This document shows, one piece after another, positions 6,073 through 7,361 of a stretch of DNA of 7,361 nucleotides (its first letter is position 1; each line of letters opens with the position of its first letter). A program made the position numbers and the translations under genes. The DNA is from Bacillota bacterium (GTDB taxonomy: Bacteria > Bacillota_H > UBA994 > UBA5500), in contig JAAYGE010000085.1 of the NCBI GenBank assembly GCA_012727835.1, positions 1-7,361 on the forward strand. Direction: 5' to 3'. The notes below the pieces were generated by a model. The model was not told the DNA's origin. It ran no database searches and worked only from the letters and a program-made list of their open reading frames with translations.

Positions 6073-6102
6073 TTGACAAAATACTTCGATACCCTCTACA
6101 AT
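6073..6102 (+). promoter_or_regulatory. Near-consensus sigma-70/SigA promoter of MATE gene
   Basis: A perfect TTGACA (6073-6078) and TACAAT (6097-6102, one mismatch to TATAAT) are separated by 18 bases. The predicted start of transcription is near 6109, about 30 bases before the GTG start of the MATE transporter. The strength of the match suggests high basal activity unless repressed. Confidence 0.82.
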
Positions 6103-6106
6103 TAGC

Positions 6107-6118
6107 AGCAACGTTGCT
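6107..6118. promoter_or_regulatory. 12-base palindrome at predicted transcription start, candidate operator
   Basis: AGCAACGTTGCT is a perfect palindrome with a central CG, located 4 bases after the -10 box, over the predicted +1. Position and symmetry are what a repressor operator would need. A central CG in a palindrome is usual for LacI/GalR-family sites, but assigning that family is inference, and no regulator gene is visible in this window. Confidence 0.45.
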
Positions 6119-6139
6119 ATTGGGGGAGGAGGGGGATTG

Positions 6140-7361
6140 GTGTCAATCCAACCGGTTGCCAAGAGTAAGAAGGCGAGTTTATATACTAAGATTCTGCTGT
6201 TAGCCTGGCCGGTGATGGCGCAAATGTTCCTGCAGACTCTAGCCCAGATGGTAGATATGGCCATGGTGGGGCGCTTAGGGCAGGCCGCGATCGCTGCCGT
6301 AGGTTTAAGTTTTCGCCCCATGTTTGTAGGGCAGGCCATCTTTCTAGGCCTAGGGGTGGCTACAACCGCATTGGTGGCTCGCTTTATTGGTGCCGAAGAT
6401 GAAGATACTGCCACCAAAGCGGCTGCTCAGGCCTTACTCACTACCTCGGTGTTGGCGCTGGTTTTAGCGGTCTGTGGTTTCTTCTTTGCCCGGGAAATAA
6501 CCCTTTTTATGGGGGCTAAAGATGATGTAATCCAGCTAGGTATTCAATACTTGCAAGCTTTCAGTCCCGGGTTATTCTTTCTGATGCTATCAACCATTAT
6601 GACCAGCTCTCTGCGAGCCGCCGGTGATACGAAAACGCCCTTTTATGCTAGCCTATTTGCTAATGCACTTAACGTTGTTCTTAACTATGCCTTAATTTTT
6701 GGCCACTTCGGTCTGCCTGCCCTCGGGGTACAAGGCGCCGCCCTAGCCACCAGTATTGCCCACCTATCTACCGCCAGCATCCTGTTTATCGCCCTGCTAC
6801 GGGGTAAGGGAGGGCTGCACCTTAGAGGGCGAGATTTTGCCACCCTCGATTGGCCCCTGATCGTTCGCCTTTTCCGTGTCGGTATTCCGGCCGCCTTGGA
6901 GCGGCTAGTTATGAGTTTGAGCGTTATGCTTCACGTCAAGATTGTAGCGACCCTTGGTACTACGGCGGTGGCCGTTTCCACCTTAGCCGGCAATATTGAG
7001 CAACTTTCCTATATGCCCAGCATCGGCTTTTCGGTAGCCGCCTCCACTTTAGTAGGGCAAAATTTAGGAGCAGGTTTCCCCCAAGAAGCTGAGCGCAGTG
7101 GTTGGGGTGCGACTCGTCTGTGTGTATTCTTCATGGGCACCATGGGGGTGCTGTTCCTTTTACTGCCCAGCCTCTTTGTGCGTATTTACACCGATGATCC
7201 GGCCGTTATAGCTTCGGCGGGGCAAGTGTTGCGCCTCATAGGTATTTCCCAGGTTCCCCAAGCCTTCGCCTTTGTGGCCAGTGGCGTTTTGCGTGGAGCA
7301 GGCGATACCAATGCGGTTCTTAATTATGTTTTCCTAGGCAACGTGGTTATTCGTCTGGGCC
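6140..7361 (+). CDS. MATE family multidrug efflux transporter (C-terminus cut by window edge)
   Basis: An inner-membrane Na+- or H+-coupled antiporter of the multidrug and toxic compound extrusion family, exporting cationic drugs or metabolites. I read 407 uninterrupted codons, so about 40-50 residues are missing compared with the usual 440-460. The N-terminal signature VDMAMVGRLG is at residues 39-48. The two halves each contain the family's R-x-x-GDT motif: RAAGDTKTP at 159-167 and RGAGDTN at 385-391, 226 residues apart, reflecting the pseudo-twofold repeat. Ten or more hydrophobic segments are visible. The start is GTG at 6140, with AGGAGG (6127-6132) 7 bases upstream; an in-frame TTG at 6137 is too close to it. 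The substrate cannot be told from sequence. It is divergent from the M20 gene, with 144 bases between them. Confidence 0.95.
   Translation, partial: MSIQPVAKSKKASLYTKILLLAWPVMAQMFLQTLAQMVDMAMVGRLGQAAIAAVGLSFRPMFVGQAIFLGLGVATTALVARFIGAEDEDTATKAAAQALLTTSVLALVLAVCGFFFAREITLFMGAKDDVIQLGIQYLQAFSPGLFFLMLSTIMTSSLRAAGDTKTPFYASLFANALNVVLNYALIFGHFGLPALGVQGAALATSIAHLSTASILFIALLRGKGGLHLRGRDFATLDWPLIVRLFRVGIPAALERLVMSLSVMLHVKIVATLGTTAVAVSTLAGNIEQLSYMPSIGFSVAASTLVGQNLGAGFPQEAERSGWGATRLCVFFMGTMGVLFLLLPSLFVRIYTDDPAVIASAGQVLRLIGISQVPQAFAFVASGVLRGAGDTNAVLNYVFLGNVVIRLG

Noticed and set aside
6049..6417. Minus-strand ORF of 122 codons
   Set aside because: It is the antisense shadow of the MATE gene start and its promoter; the plus-strand reading has clear MATE motifs.

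Overview
This window looks like ordinary chromosomal DNA of an anaerobic, Bacillota/Clostridia-type bacterium of moderate GC content. The evidence is strong purine-rich ribosome binding sites (GGGAGG/AGGAGG), almost always 7 bases before the start; use of TTG and GTG starts; a HemZ-type radical SAM protein; the Fe-S/metal epoxyqueuosine reductase QueH, common in anaerobes; and a YgeY-like M20 hydrolase. I cannot name a genus. I see no rRNA, tRNA, CRISPR, insertion sequence or phage gene, and no gene-free stretch longer than about 140 bases.

Layout, left to right. (1) 1-2260, minus strand: a two-gene unit, read right to left, of a DMT/EamA membrane transporter (2260-1310) and a cytoplasmic GH29 alpha-L-fucosidase (1295 to beyond base 1). 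They are 14 bases apart, and the fucosidase ribosome binding site overlaps the transporter stop codon. (2) 2261-2400: a divergent intergenic region with a perfect TATAAT on the minus strand and a 14-base palindrome just upstream of it. (3) 2401-4131, plus strand: hemZ and queH, directly abutting, then a good intrinsic terminator (4136-4165). (4) 4189-4769, plus strand: a small membrane protein whose best start is cut off by an in-frame TAG, overlapping by four bases an ABM-like dimeric alpha/beta-barrel protein. A hairpin at 4782-4805 probably terminates transcription from both sides. (5) 5995-4814, minus strand: YgeY-like M20 metallohydrolase. (6) 6140 to beyond 7361, plus strand: MATE efflux transporter with a near-consensus promoter and a 12-base palindrome at the predicted transcription start.

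How the genes fit together: the transporter and fucosidase are probably made together for using or handling a fucosylated compound. HemZ and QueH are both metal/Fe-S proteins of oxygen-independent metabolism (heme/porphyrin chemistry and queuosine tRNA modification), but they share no pathway. The M20 hydrolase and the MATE pump are divergent neighbours and may be unrelated. I did not find a clear new multi-gene system. The least explained parts are the small membrane protein/ABM pair with its interrupted start, the unusually short HemZ, and the two palindromes at promoters.
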